Source: Macropodus opercularis (taxonomy: Eukaryota > Chordata > Actinopteri > Anabantiformes > Osphronemidae). From it: a stretch of DNA of 64,000 nt. Below the pieces are notes generated by a model. That model ran no database searches, was not told where the DNA came from, and saw only the letters and a list, made by a program, of their open reading frames with translations. Position numbers and translations under genes: made by a program. Of this stretch, positions 11,254 through 22,300 are shown in pieces. Position 1 is the stretch's first letter. Each line of letters opens with the position of its first letter. Where the stretch lies: positions 19,858,501 through 19,922,500 of the forward strand of contig CM061097.1 of assembly GCA_030770545.1 (NCBI GenBank), read 5' to 3'.

Positions 11254-11720
11254 AACACTTATTCTGATACAAATGTTTTCATGTTGTTTGTTTGTTTGTG
11301 TTTTCCAACAATACCTAACTATATTCATATCCACTTAGAAGAGTGATTAGGCCTGTATCCCCTCGGTCTCCTCCTCTCCGCCCTTCTGCTCTGCCATTGG
11401 TTAACGCGAGGCAGGGTCCGGGATGATGACGCTTGGGAAGGGGGGTAAGTCGGAGCGCTCGTCTCCCACGATGCGCACACATGCACAGCAAAAGTGAAGT
11501 GAAGATGCTTCTTCCCTCCCCACCCTCAGCCCAGCCCGTAAGCCATTCACTTCTTCTAGGTCTTTTCCTCATACCACAGCGCGCAACAGTCCAGTTTCCT
11601 GGCTTACAGGGGGAACTTGCGCAGCCCAGGCTCGTCCAGCCCGGGGGAGGCGAGAGGAGGCGGCAGAGATCCGGAGCACCCTCACCTCTATAGCGCATCG
11701 GCGGAGAGCTGCGCGTCGGT

Positions 11721-11805
11721 ATGAGTGCGCTGCCGAAGGGACGTTACTGCTTGATGACGGGCCTCCTGCTGTTCGTGTGCTGCTCAGCGTCCGTAGTCTC
11801 CAAAG
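11721..11805 (+). CDS. First coding exon: signal peptide of unidentified secreted/membrane protein
   Basis: The exon gives 28 codons plus one base and then meets a strong donor, GTAAGA. The protein starts MSALPKGRYC, with Lys6 and Arg8 as a basic N-region, followed by a hydrophobic core LMTGLLLFVCC (residues 11-21). Small residues (SAS, 22-24) suit signal-peptidase cleavage, and SerLys leads to a Gly codon split by the intron. The ATG is the first after an in-frame TAG at 11691 and has G at -3. Intron phase 1 directly after a signal peptide is typical of genes whose following exons encode extracellular modules (Ig, CUB, EGF and similar). The product should enter the secretory pathway. The family is not determined. 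The total of about 29 residues ending in Lys-Gly and the very long first intron would fit a CSMD-type protein, but this is only a guess. Later exons are outside the window or unrecognised. Confidence 0.72.
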
Positions 11806-11811
11806 GTAAGA
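11806..11811 (+). other. 5' splice donor of intron 1
   Basis: AAAG|GTAAGA matches the vertebrate donor consensus closely. Without splicing the frame would run on through lower-quality sequence to a stop at 11958. The donor fits a short signal-peptide exon better than a 79-residue protein. Confidence 0.75.
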
Positions 11812-12270
11812 GACGGGTCATGACAAAGACAATCTGGGCTGTGATCGCCATTCGGGGCTACTTTGGGTGGAACTGCGTGATTTTACTTGTCACGCAGGAA
11901 AACATCCGCGTTGTTGCGTCCACTTGTTACTGGTCGTGGTGTGTTGGAGGGCGTGTGTAGGTTCTGGTTCGGCTTCGGAGTTGCTGGTGCTGCTGGAGCG
12001 GTCTCGTCCCCAGAGCGCAGCAGCGCTTCTATTATCGATTCAACAAGCCGCGGCTCACACCGTCAACTTCCCACACTGTTGATCTTTTTCACATCCCTCT
12101 CAAATCGATGTTAATTGTCCCATTTTGTCTCATGGCTCGCAGTCGCTAATGAATCCATCACCGTGACGCGTTCAGGACCGGGCTCAAAGCGCAGGCACGG
12201 CTGCGCGCAACAGGCATTCAACGCATCTTCCTCAGTCTTAGTTTTCGTTTGAGACTGTGACGCTTGTCCT

Positions 12271-15200
12271 CATTCTGAAACGATCTACTCCCTGGTTTCT
12301 GTCTTTCTCCAGGTGTGTGTGTGGCTCAGGGGGCAGTGATGTTGAATGTAACCAGGCATGTGTTCAGCTGTGTACATGGGTGTTGTACAGACACAACAGG
12401 TAGCAGCGTTGTGTGACAGAGTAAAGTTCTTTCTTTTCTCCAGCTGTGTGCGGTTTGAGGAAGACGCTTTTCCACGACCGAGGGCTCGGTGAGACAAAGA
12501 TGTGGCACCGAAACCCAAACCAGCCAGTTGTCTGTCTGTGTGAATTTGGTGGCAGAGAAAGAAAGGCTCCTTAGTTTGCCTCCTGTGTCTTCTGTGGCAC
12601 AGCAGGATTTAGTAAATGTAGCCTATAGGTGATCGTGTACACAGATGGTAGGAGATTTCAGCCTAATGGGCTTTGTTGCTCCAAAGAATCTAGTGGCTGA
12701 ACTGAAGGGGACAGTTTTACGACTGTCTTGTCCAATTCAGTCACAGAACATGTTCGTGTTCTTCTGTCAGGTTAAGCATGAAAAAATCGTTCCACTTTCT
12801 TTGTCATCTTATTTATTCTGCTCATATTCTTCGTTATTCACATTGTGTTTCATTGAGAGGGGTTGGATGTGCACGGTGAGTTACACACTATCCGCCTCTG
12901 CATCATGTTGAATTGCTTGTTCAAAAGCAATCAAGACTTGATGGTCATAATAAAAAACAGATAATAATTACACATTAAAGCCGGTGGCTCACAGGATTTT
13001 GACCTTTTAAGAAGGAGATGTCTTCTTACAGTCTTCATCATACACACTGGGCATTTATGAGCGATGAAATGATAAAGCTGCACTCCAGTGATTTAGCATT
13101 AGCGCCGCATAAAGCTTAGGGATCCACAATGGACACATTAAAAATACAATAAATAGTCAAGGCTAAAAAGATGTGCAGTAGATGCTGAAAGGTTTTGCTT
13201 TTACTCCCCTCCACCTCTGGGAATATTAGATTCTGCAATTTCCACAATACAAAAGCCACATCGCTGCAGCTTCACTTTGTAATATAGACTTTCAGTAAAT
13301 TTCGATACTCTGATGTAGAAATAATAGTTTAGAGACACGTCACATATCTACCGTCCTTCGCCGAAAGTGGCACATGAACACACCTCAATGCGAGCCAGTG
13401 ACTCTAGTCCTAACTATTATGGCACATCACAAAAGAGTAGTGACAGATGCTCACCTATGGCTGGACATGGACTGACACGACAAAGAATGCTGAGCGGATC
13501 AACTGTTGGACTTTGAGTTAGTCCACTACTACACTCCACACTAGAAAATCTGATTTCGAATTTGAACAGAAATACGAAACCTACTCTGATTCTCTCAATT
13601 TTCTGTGTTTTTAGTGATTCTGAAACTGGACCCAAACCAAAATGTCCCAAATCTCATGTCGAGTGTCCAGGAAATGGACCAGTAATACCCAGTTTCCAAA
13701 TTCTGTTCATGTAATGGCGCCCGCTGCACAACATACACCACTTTCCTCTGTTTTTATGTGTGCAAACATCACAGAGTTGGTAGAATGGAATAAAAATGTT
13801 TGCGTTCAGGGACAGTACATAGTGTGGAACGAAGCTTTGGATCCTAAAAGGCTTTATTTACCACAATAATGAAGCCTTTTCTATTTTTTTTTTAATCCTA
13901 ACTTTTGAAATGGGTCCTTCATTCATGGCCTTCATGGGAAATGAGTAATAAATGCAGGAGCTTCTCTGACAGCTTTAATTGAAATAATTACACCCAATAT
14001 CATAATTAAAATATTTAGTTAGCTTATATGAATATATTATATATTGTTATATATTTGCCAGTCTGTGAATATGTTGTATATTTAAATGGCATTTGGTGTG
14101 ATGTGATAAAGCACAGTGTACATCTACCTGAAAAAAAAAAAGATTGGTATCTTGGTTACATGAAATGATCTATAATCTATGATGAGCAGTTAATCCGTTC
14201 TCTGTGTAAAACGATACAAGATACGTCTTTTATGGTTTCTGCAGGAATTCAAGGCACTTTGTTCCGTCCTCGAGTCCTTGTTCACATAATGCCACTTCTC
14301 CTCTTGCCATTTCTTTGCATGTCACATCACTCTCAAAGGCCATGAATGTGAAGACAGGTGTCACACGGACATTTCCCCCACAACGCTGACTCTATGAACC
14401 CAACAGCAGCGCACACGAGGGTTCAGCCGTGGCAGGAACTGACAGTTGTAGCTCCCACTCACTGAGATTTAAGCTTTTAAAAATCAATGGTGATGTTTGT
14501 GGGCCCCAGCGGCTAGAAATGAGAGCTACGCGAAGGGGGCGTAACGTGTTTCTGAGTAAGCGTGGTGGAACCTGGGAGGACACTTTTAAAGCCTTTCCAA
14601 TTGTACCACACTGCTGGTCATGAAACACAAAGTAAAGCCTTCCAAGCTGCAGCGTTGATACATCAGGTATACTCTGTGTGTTTAGCTCTTAATGACGCCC
14701 TGCTTAAAGATGCAGCAAGGCTATCAAAGCGCACTGATATTTAATATCTCTTATAACCTGGCTTCTGATGAGGCTCTTGTTGATTCCATTTGACATGCAG
14801 GTGCATTTATGTGGCACCAGATGATTAATTTATGTGCCGTATGATTTAGCAAGAGAGAGGGTGTGTAGGAAAAATAATGAGGAAGGGGATTATCTGATAT
14901 TTGATTGAGGATTGCTGTAGTCACCAAGTTCATTTTGCTTGAAATTAAATCATGCTCTGCTGTCAGATTCCCTAATGCTGCTTCTTCTCACAAGAATATG
15001 TTATGTATGAAGCTGCTAATTTTTGCCTCACTGGAACAATCGCGCACATACCCAGGCCCCCGGTGGTCGCATTATTAGCATACAGCATCCTCCAGCTCCA
15101 CAGATGGACAATTGTGTCAAGTAACGACCGCCACATGGTGTGCGATGTCATTTTGTGATGCTGCAAAGTCTTGCAGCTCATCACTTCTTTTCGCCAGGCC

Positions 15201-18200
15201 ATAGTTCACTCCTAACTTCGCTCTGTTCTTCCCGTTCATAGAAAAGAAAGGATGCACCAAACTGTGGCCGCGTTTGTTTCCCAGAACAGAAAAATAGGAA
15301 TCTGGCTTTTTTTTTTCTTATTATTTGCTGTATACGGGGCTTTCATGAAAACAGACAAAGGTCAAATCTGTTATTTTCCCTCAGAAAAGGCAAAGGGGCT
15401 CTTATATTTTCCCTGCCGATTCGAGACTGAATCATCATAGTCAAGCTGCTGTGGGTGACAGTGTGCGCAGTTCAGTGCCCAGATTTACATTTAAATGAAA
15501 CCAAATGGCTGTACATGAAATGATATACAGTAATGATGATGGTAATAAAAGCAAATTCCTGTTTCATATTGGACTGGCTCCTACTTGGGATTGCTGCCAT
15601 TTGGGGACTTTGCGGGTACAGGTGGTGAGTTATTCCTTTGCTATGTCAAGGCTATTACCTTCACATTTCAACGGCTAGATTCATCAACTCGCCGCCTATG
15701 AGGCTTAATGCAGTCAGCCATCAGCCCCGCAGCTCACTGCCTCTCCCGTCCGCTATGCGCCCGAATGCTACTCAAACACATTCAGCTTCCCGTCGAGATG
15801 CGAGTTGGCCTCTAAATGTTTAACTAAGTCTCAAGACATTAGAGCGAATGTGTGATTAGTACAAATTCAGGATAAATGTACGGAAAGAAAAAATGAAAAT
15901 ATGCTAATTCGTTTCCAAGTTCAACAGTCAGCTACTGTCAGCAACTGATCTACGGCCTAATGACCTGTTTTCATGTCATGTTTTTTGTATCTAATTACTG
16001 AAGAAAGAATTTGGTGCCATATCGCTGACTCCCACAACGGCAGTGAGAAAACCACAACGTAACTGAGATGGTGGATAAACTCATTTTACTCATTTCGTTA
16101 CGTTTCCTTGCTTTAAAACGCTTGTCGTTAGGTTGTGTGGACGTGGTGTCAGAAGGCTCACCTACCTGCAGGGAACCAGTCAGGGCAGAGCTGGCCCTGT
16201 ACTTCATGCAACGAGTTCCCTTGAGTTTAATGATGCTGGAGTAACAATGAACACTGTGCTTCCATCCTCCTTAATATAAGGGGATGGCAAATCAGGACGG
16301 AGGGTGAGAGGACCCACTCAGTCACAGTGTTAAATCATCTAACGCAGCCGCAGATATGCTTCATCCATCTCAGTCAGGAGATTCAATCAGTCGTGCTCTT
16401 CATTCCACAGGCCTGTCTAGACTCTGCCGGCTGGGTTTCTTTTTAAATAATGCAGTCCTTGTGCGAGCCTTGAGTGACACATGTGGACGCGGCTTTGTTT
16501 GTGAGGAGTTGTCTGTTTTCCAGCATTTATGAGAGAACTCCCTGAGGGTGAAGAAACCCACTTGGGAGGGGGATTCACTGTACTGTATAATCATAACAGA
16601 GCAACAGCGGCCGTTATTAAATCGAACTGCACACAAGATCTGTTGTCTCCATTTAAATTAATATTCTCACATTTATTAGCTGATCATTTCTACTCAAAGT
16701 GTAACCGGCAGTGACTCAAAATTCGCTCTTTGCCGTGTGCGGACATGGACAAATGGCCACTGAGATAAAGAGTCAGAACAAGTAACAAATACAGGACTGT
16801 ATCGCACAGTAAATGTCCTTGGAATATTCATAATCATACATTCATAAATAATAAATAACGTCTCTATAGGCATAATAACTTGTTTTGTGCAGCCATTTGA
16901 AGACATGAATAAATTCATTGACAAAATTGTGCTTAATTATTAATATCTACTAAGTTAATGCTATATTCATGTGTGTGGTTTCCTCCGAAAGGTTTAAATT
17001 TGCCCTAAATAAAACCACTTATTTATTGCTGGAATCTGAAATTATACTTTTAAACAAGCTCAGCAAAGTGTAAAGTCTACTGTTGATGTTGCAGTGATAG
17101 TCTCCAGATTTAGACGTGTCAGGTTGCACAGCCTCTGTTTACAGTCAGTGTGCACCAGATGAGCTTTTTACAAGGCTGCTTTATGATAGCTTCCTGTTTA
17201 GCAGGCCTCCAAGCAGCCATAAGATCTGCCAGGGAATATGTGCGTAACCGTGCTTGCATAAACAAACAGTGGACATTTTTAATTATGCTTCACTGCTGAC
17301 CATAAGTAAAAGCATCTGGCAGTGTGCTACTAGCAAAGTCAAAGGCAAGGTCTAATCTCATGTTGACTCAGAGACAATTCAATATTGTTATTGAAAGACA
17401 CGTCTTGTTGATGTATGGGTCATGGTCGATCTCAAGTAAATGGTTTTTGAAAGACTGGAGCTTCTAAGTGAATCTCGAGTTTATTCAACGGAGCTAAGGT
17501 GAAGCCGTAAGCATCTGCATTGTGCAGCGCGTCGTCCGTATTTGTTATTTGTCACGTCTTTGTTAAATCCCTGTGGGGGAAATGAGACATCTCAAGTATT
17601 TAAAAGATTCTCGTGAAATATGTACGTTTATGCTCCAGGGACTCGGCAGCGATCCTTTCACTTTAGCATCAGAGCAACCAAAGGATGACACAAAGACGAT
17701 CAATACATCTCAGACATTCATTTCAGACCAAGTACAGGGGCCGACGTGTGAGGTCAATCTGGTTATGTTTTAAAGGACTCAAAATAGGGGCTACAAAAGA
17801 AGCAGATGAGCAATAGTGAATACATTGCACTTTTTTTTTATCCGGAACCTTTTAAATGTTTTATCAAATTCCACAATAGATATAGGTTCTTAGTGTGTTT
17901 GTAACTTCACACATTGAATGAAATTTCACCTTCATTGAAGCAGGATCGAGTATGAAATGACTCTGACTCTTAGTGATATTAGCATTTGGCTCAAAGCAAC
18001 GCGTGTGGTGAGCACAGCTTGAGCTCAGGTTGAGCACGTAGCTCATGTTTTTAGTTAGTTTAGCTCATGTTTTTCCTGCCTTTCTTCCTGTTTACGCTTC
18101 AACATCTCTAAATGGTACAAAGCGGTAAAACTGAGCATCCCCATGTCTTAATAGCAGGTAGTTATTGACTTACCACTGTAATCACACAATCATGAAAACA

Positions 18201-18934
18201 GTCAATCAGAAAACGTGGAGGACACGAGAGAAGCAGGTGGCTCAGAGGCCGGGAGCTGCAGAGGACCCTCTCAATTCTCCAGATTACAGGTATACAGAGG
18301 CCTGATGTACGGCCGTTACACCAGCCGTGATGGTTCTCTGCCGTTGCTGCACCAACTTTCATGGCCTGGGGTCAGCTGTTCAAACATGTCCTCTGTTGAT
18401 CCACGGTGTAGCAGCGGGCCTAGCGGGACAGAGCATTGCTGAAGGACGAGGTGTGATGGATGGACTGCCGTGAAGCTCTCTGCTCGCTGTGTCCTGTCCT
18501 GCCTGGAGGACCTCATGGTCTCGCTGGTAGGCAGGTTTGTCATCGGACCACACTGTCTCTGTACACGTCTTGATAAGCACTGGTTCATCAGAAAAAGATC
18601 AGGGCACTGGATTATCATTCGCTCATACACTATATGTTAGTGGTAAGTGTAAAGTATGTTGTATAGCGCTTTAGGGTTGTTAGATATTTTAAGACGCCTG
18701 AAGACAAATGTTTCAGAACATCTGTTAGATATTAAAATAATGACTCAAAAGGAGAAAAAAACTCTCTTTTTTAAGAGTATGTGATTATAATATCATGAAC
18801 CAATATTCCAGCTAGGTGAAATAAAGTCAGTGTCTGAATGTAAAACTTCACAATCTAATGCAAATGAATACAGCTAATAATTTCAGTTTTTGTCAGTGAG
18901 GTGATAACGCCAAGTTAATATATTCTGAATATAT
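12271..18934. other. Intronic stretch, no gene recognised
   Basis: No coding exon or transposon is recognised. An AT-rich patch lies near 13985-14100. The part at about 14780-14990 is rich in TAAT and ATTA words and looks like a candidate regulatory element, with GATTAATTTATG, GGGATTATCTGATA and GAAATTAAATCATG. Only two TACTGTA/TACAGTA words occur here (15526-15532 and 16581-16587), so this part is poor in a word that is common elsewhere. Confidence 0.4.
14780..14990. promoter_or_regulatory. Candidate conserved non-coding element (TAAT-rich)
   Basis: The block contains several homeodomain-type cores, including ATGATTAATTTATG (14820-14833), CCTAATGC (14971-14978) and ATTAAATCATG, plus a GATA-like TTATCTGATA. 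There is no long open frame and no repeat signature. Conservation cannot be seen from one sequence, so the call rests on motif density only. Confidence 0.25.
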
Positions 18935-19279
18935 TCAGTTCAATTCAATGTTGTTTCATTTGCATAATGCCAATTCACAACACAAGAAATCTCAACGCAC
19001 TTTGCAAAGTAAGGTGTAAGACCTTACAGAAAGCCATACAGGCAGCCCCACAAATCCCGCTTGAGCAAGCTTTTTAATAAAAATAACGTCATTTTAAAAT
19101 TGTATTCATGCATTTTTATAAAAGAGAGGATGAGAGGATGAACTGAGAACTGAACTCAATGTGGACCCATCTGCCTTGACCGGCTGGAGCGAGGGACTAG
19201 AAACGACAGAAAAGAACAACAGGAGAAAAAAGGCAGGATGACTGAGACACGCAGCTCTGGGTCCGATGACACCCGTAGG
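18935..19279 (-). mobile_element. L2-type LINE 3' UTR fragment
   Basis: This block is a diverged copy of the 3' UTR of the LINE at 2096-4543. It starts with TTCAATTCAATG and ATAATGCCAATTCACAACAC, then GTAAGACCTTACAGAAA (compare AAGACCTTACACAACTAAAC at 2179-2198), TTGAGCAAGC and ATCTGCCTTGACCGGCTGG (compare CATCTGCCTTGACTGGTTGG near 2338). It ends near GATGACACCCGTAG. No RT sequence is attached, so it is a short 5'-truncated insertion or the remainder of one. Its divergence from the 2-kb copy suggests an older insertion. Confidence 0.8.
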
Positions 19280-19306
19280 GGGCAGAGGGTGCAGGGGGGG
19301 TGTGGG
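19278..19306 (+). other. Canonical G-quadruplex-type tract
   Basis: Four G runs of 5, 3, 7 and 3 bases are separated by short loops CAGA, TGCA and TGT. This meets the usual pattern of four runs of at least three G with loops of up to seven bases. It directly abuts the edge of the LINE fragment to its left. Confidence 0.6.
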
Positions 19307-22300
19307 AGATTGAGTATCTGATCCAGAAGTTAGCTCCCGGCGGATGCTGCCTGTGTTGTGCCTGTTGGCTGGGTTTGTTCCTGGGGTCATGGGCCGTTTG
19401 GTGATCAAGGAGTTGTTTCTTTTTTTCTTTTATTGCCAAAGGGAACAGAGGAGCGTTCATTTGTCTTATTATTGGGCGCGAGTGTTCCCAGGCATACGAT
19501 AGATACTAAAAAAACCCAAAATGACACGAACACCCACACGTCACTAGAAGCAGAGTTCAACTCCCATCTTTACTTTAAAAAAAAAGAACATTTACACATT
19601 TTGAAAAACTGGAAAGTATCACATATTAGTTACATCGTAACCCATAGACACAGAAATATGTGGAGATATTATATCCGATATTAGAGCACACGTGACACAG
19701 CCTGTGTACATTTTTGGGTGTGCGATTGGTATAATGTTCACGTTAATGCTGCTGTTCAACGGCTCAGTCTGATGTGTTTTAGTGAGAACTACTTGCTGAC
19801 GTGTCTCTTTCATGAGTGCACAGCCACGAGACCAAGTCAAGTCCAGTGAAGTCTTTTTTAAGGACCAAACGGACTTTAAGCCGAAACGGCACACGGCTGT
19901 TTTTATTTCTCTTGCGACCGATTGCTGATGTCATAATGGACCTGAAAGGTTTATGTGAAAATATATTTAAAGTCAGTCACCATCCTTGAACATGTTTACA
20001 GTGAGAAGTTTGTGCACAGTCCCACAAATGGAGAAGCCATGTTTTGATGATAACAGACAGCTGCTGCTGTCTCCTCTGAGTTTCTTAGCTGGAAGGTGAT
20101 GAAACACCTGGCATGTGTTTCCTGTCCAACCTTTCACTGCCTGTTCACATTTTTTTTTCCTCTGGTGACTAATGTATTAGGCTTTGAGATGTAGCACATT
20201 AAGCCTGTCTTTGCTGTATTTTAATGAGCAGAGGTTGGTGTGTGTGTGTTTGGGGGGGTTGGGATAGTTCACTGCATTTCTGTTGGCTTAACAGGTCCTG
20301 ACAGTTTGGCTTGTGACCTGGTAAAGCCTTAAGAATATGAATATTGCATTGTATTCCGCTCTGCTTTGTCTTGGCTGTAGAGGCTGTGAAAGCCGTCAGA
20401 TCCTACTACGCCTAAGGCTTCCTCCTACTACCTTCTTTTCATGCAGGAAAATCTTTCTTTTGAAACTCATTTTGGCTTTTGATACAATCTGAGAGGTCTT
20501 CAGGGTCAGCACCGCTGTGGATTACTGAACCCTCCCATGTAAACTAACGCGGATTCATCTCAGCCTTGTGGGCCATGTTGCATCTTTGCTGATTTGCTGT
20601 GGTTTGTGCCCACACACCATCCCAGGAAAGTTCTTCTTTTGTTGCTGGTCTTTTAAATGTGCATTAACTTGAATAATTGCAGTTATGCAACGACTTGGCA
20701 TACACTGTATCACTGCCCTGAAGCTGCGGCTTGTTGGGGAGCATCGTTTGTATCTCTTTGTACAGTAAATAACATGAAATGCCATGAAAAGCGTGCTGTC
20801 TGACGTATTCCGTGGCCAAAGCGTCGATCTGCGTAGACTAATGTTCGGTCATAGCGGGGCCATTCAAGTGTTTTATAAAAAGTCTGGGGCCATAAGTAAT
20901 TATGATTAGTTTCCTGCATGTGAACAACTGAGCTCAGTAGCTGGTCTCAGGTGAAAGGGTGTCAAAATTTAACTCTTTCCCCACCAGCACCTGCAACAGC
21001 CTCAGGTGTCCTACTCAGATGCCAAGGTCCTACTGTGCTACTCATAGCTTGAGGGTAATCATACGTTAGCATTTTACATAGGTGCAGTAACCCCCCCCCA
21101 TTGGTGACATCTTTAGTTTCCTGAACTCTGAACTCTCCTCCTAACTCCTCATAGGTCCTGACAAAACTAGACAGAGAAGAACAGTAGAATCTTCAAACTC
21201 CATAAGGAAAACATCAAAAGAAATAAAACTGTTGTAGTAGGAAAGCATGTGGGAGTGAGTAGGTCTTAAATGTGTCCAAACAACTTGACGCAAAACGTCT
21301 TCTTGGAGGAAGACAGAGAAAGGCTGGATGTCAGCATGGGTGAGGATAAATACACTGAAGGAGAGGACACATTAGTCAAGCAGACAGAAAACAGAGGAAG
21401 ACGGGAGGGGAAGCGATGTTGCCAAAATAAAGAAGTAAAGTTACAGTTGAGTTTTATAATGAATAAAAGATTACGTTATTTATATATGACTCTCAATCAA
21501 ATTCTCTACATTAAATTGATCTTTCAAATGTGGAAAACAAATACAATGCAAGAATTGTTTGAGGGTCTGAGGTGAAAGGACTGACATAAGAGTAATTGCA
21601 TGTCTGAAGTCAGCAATCAGACTGTACTTTGAGAATAGCAATTTAACGTGATGTTCTCAGCAGACGGACACACGCTGAGATAAGAGTGGACTCTTGTGGC
21701 CAGCCCCGCATCTCTCAGGGCATATGAAACCCGTATCCGCTCCGCTAGCCGAGGATCTCCTGCAAAGTAACCCAAATCACCTCCAAACACTAAAAAGCTT
21801 TTAACGTCACCTCCTAGCAGGTTCAGTGCTACATACCATTAAGCAGGGGTTCGGGAGAGAAACATTTCCACATGAATAATAGGCGGCAGCACTTATTTAT
21901 TAACATCGTTGATGTTTGCCAGCAGTATGAATTTGGTAAAAAGCCAAACTATTGCAAAATCGTTGATTAGTGCTGAGGAATTGATTATGAGAACAAAGGC
22001 ATTTAGGTGAAACAAACACCGTAAGATTTGAGTTGAGTCTCAATTTGTGCATCAGGTGGCTACTAATAAAAACAACAAAAACTGAATAAGTGGTGGAAAA
22101 ATATTAGGAAATAAAACCTTAGTCACAAATGTCACTAGTGGTTTGCTTTAGACAAGTCCCAGCATCTGAGGCGCGGTGGTGTAACTTGCTGCATGTGCAG
22201 CCTGTGAGGAATAAATTGAAGTAGTCCATCACTACGTTAAATCCTAGAGTAATGAGTAGCCCTCAGGGCTGTATGGAAAGGAGAATGGTAATTGAAGACT

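Larger units (their letters stand above)
11370..12270 (+). promoter_or_regulatory. CpG-rich promoter island of the downstream gene
   Basis: CpG dinucleotides are dense here, unlike on either side, and the base composition is clearly GC-richer. The island surrounds the start codon at 11721 and continues into the first intron, as is usual for a vertebrate CpG-island promoter. Possible elements near its left part are a GC box CCGCCC (11378-11383), an inverted CCAAT box ATTGG (11396-11400) and a CRE-like TGACGC (about 11426-11431). No convincing TATA box lies close to the coding exon. The transcription start is not determined; it probably lies between about 11400 and 11700. Confidence 0.7.

Noticed and set aside
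11315..11698. 127-codon open frame on the - strand within the CpG island
   Set aside because: GC-rich DNA lacks stop codons by composition. It is antisense to the promoter and 5' UTR region and shows no recognisable domain.
11721..11960. Reading the signal-peptide ORF as an unspliced 79-residue protein
   Set aside because: A strong GTAAGA donor follows codon 28 plus one base, and the residues after it lose any secreted-protein character, so a spliced first exon is the better model.
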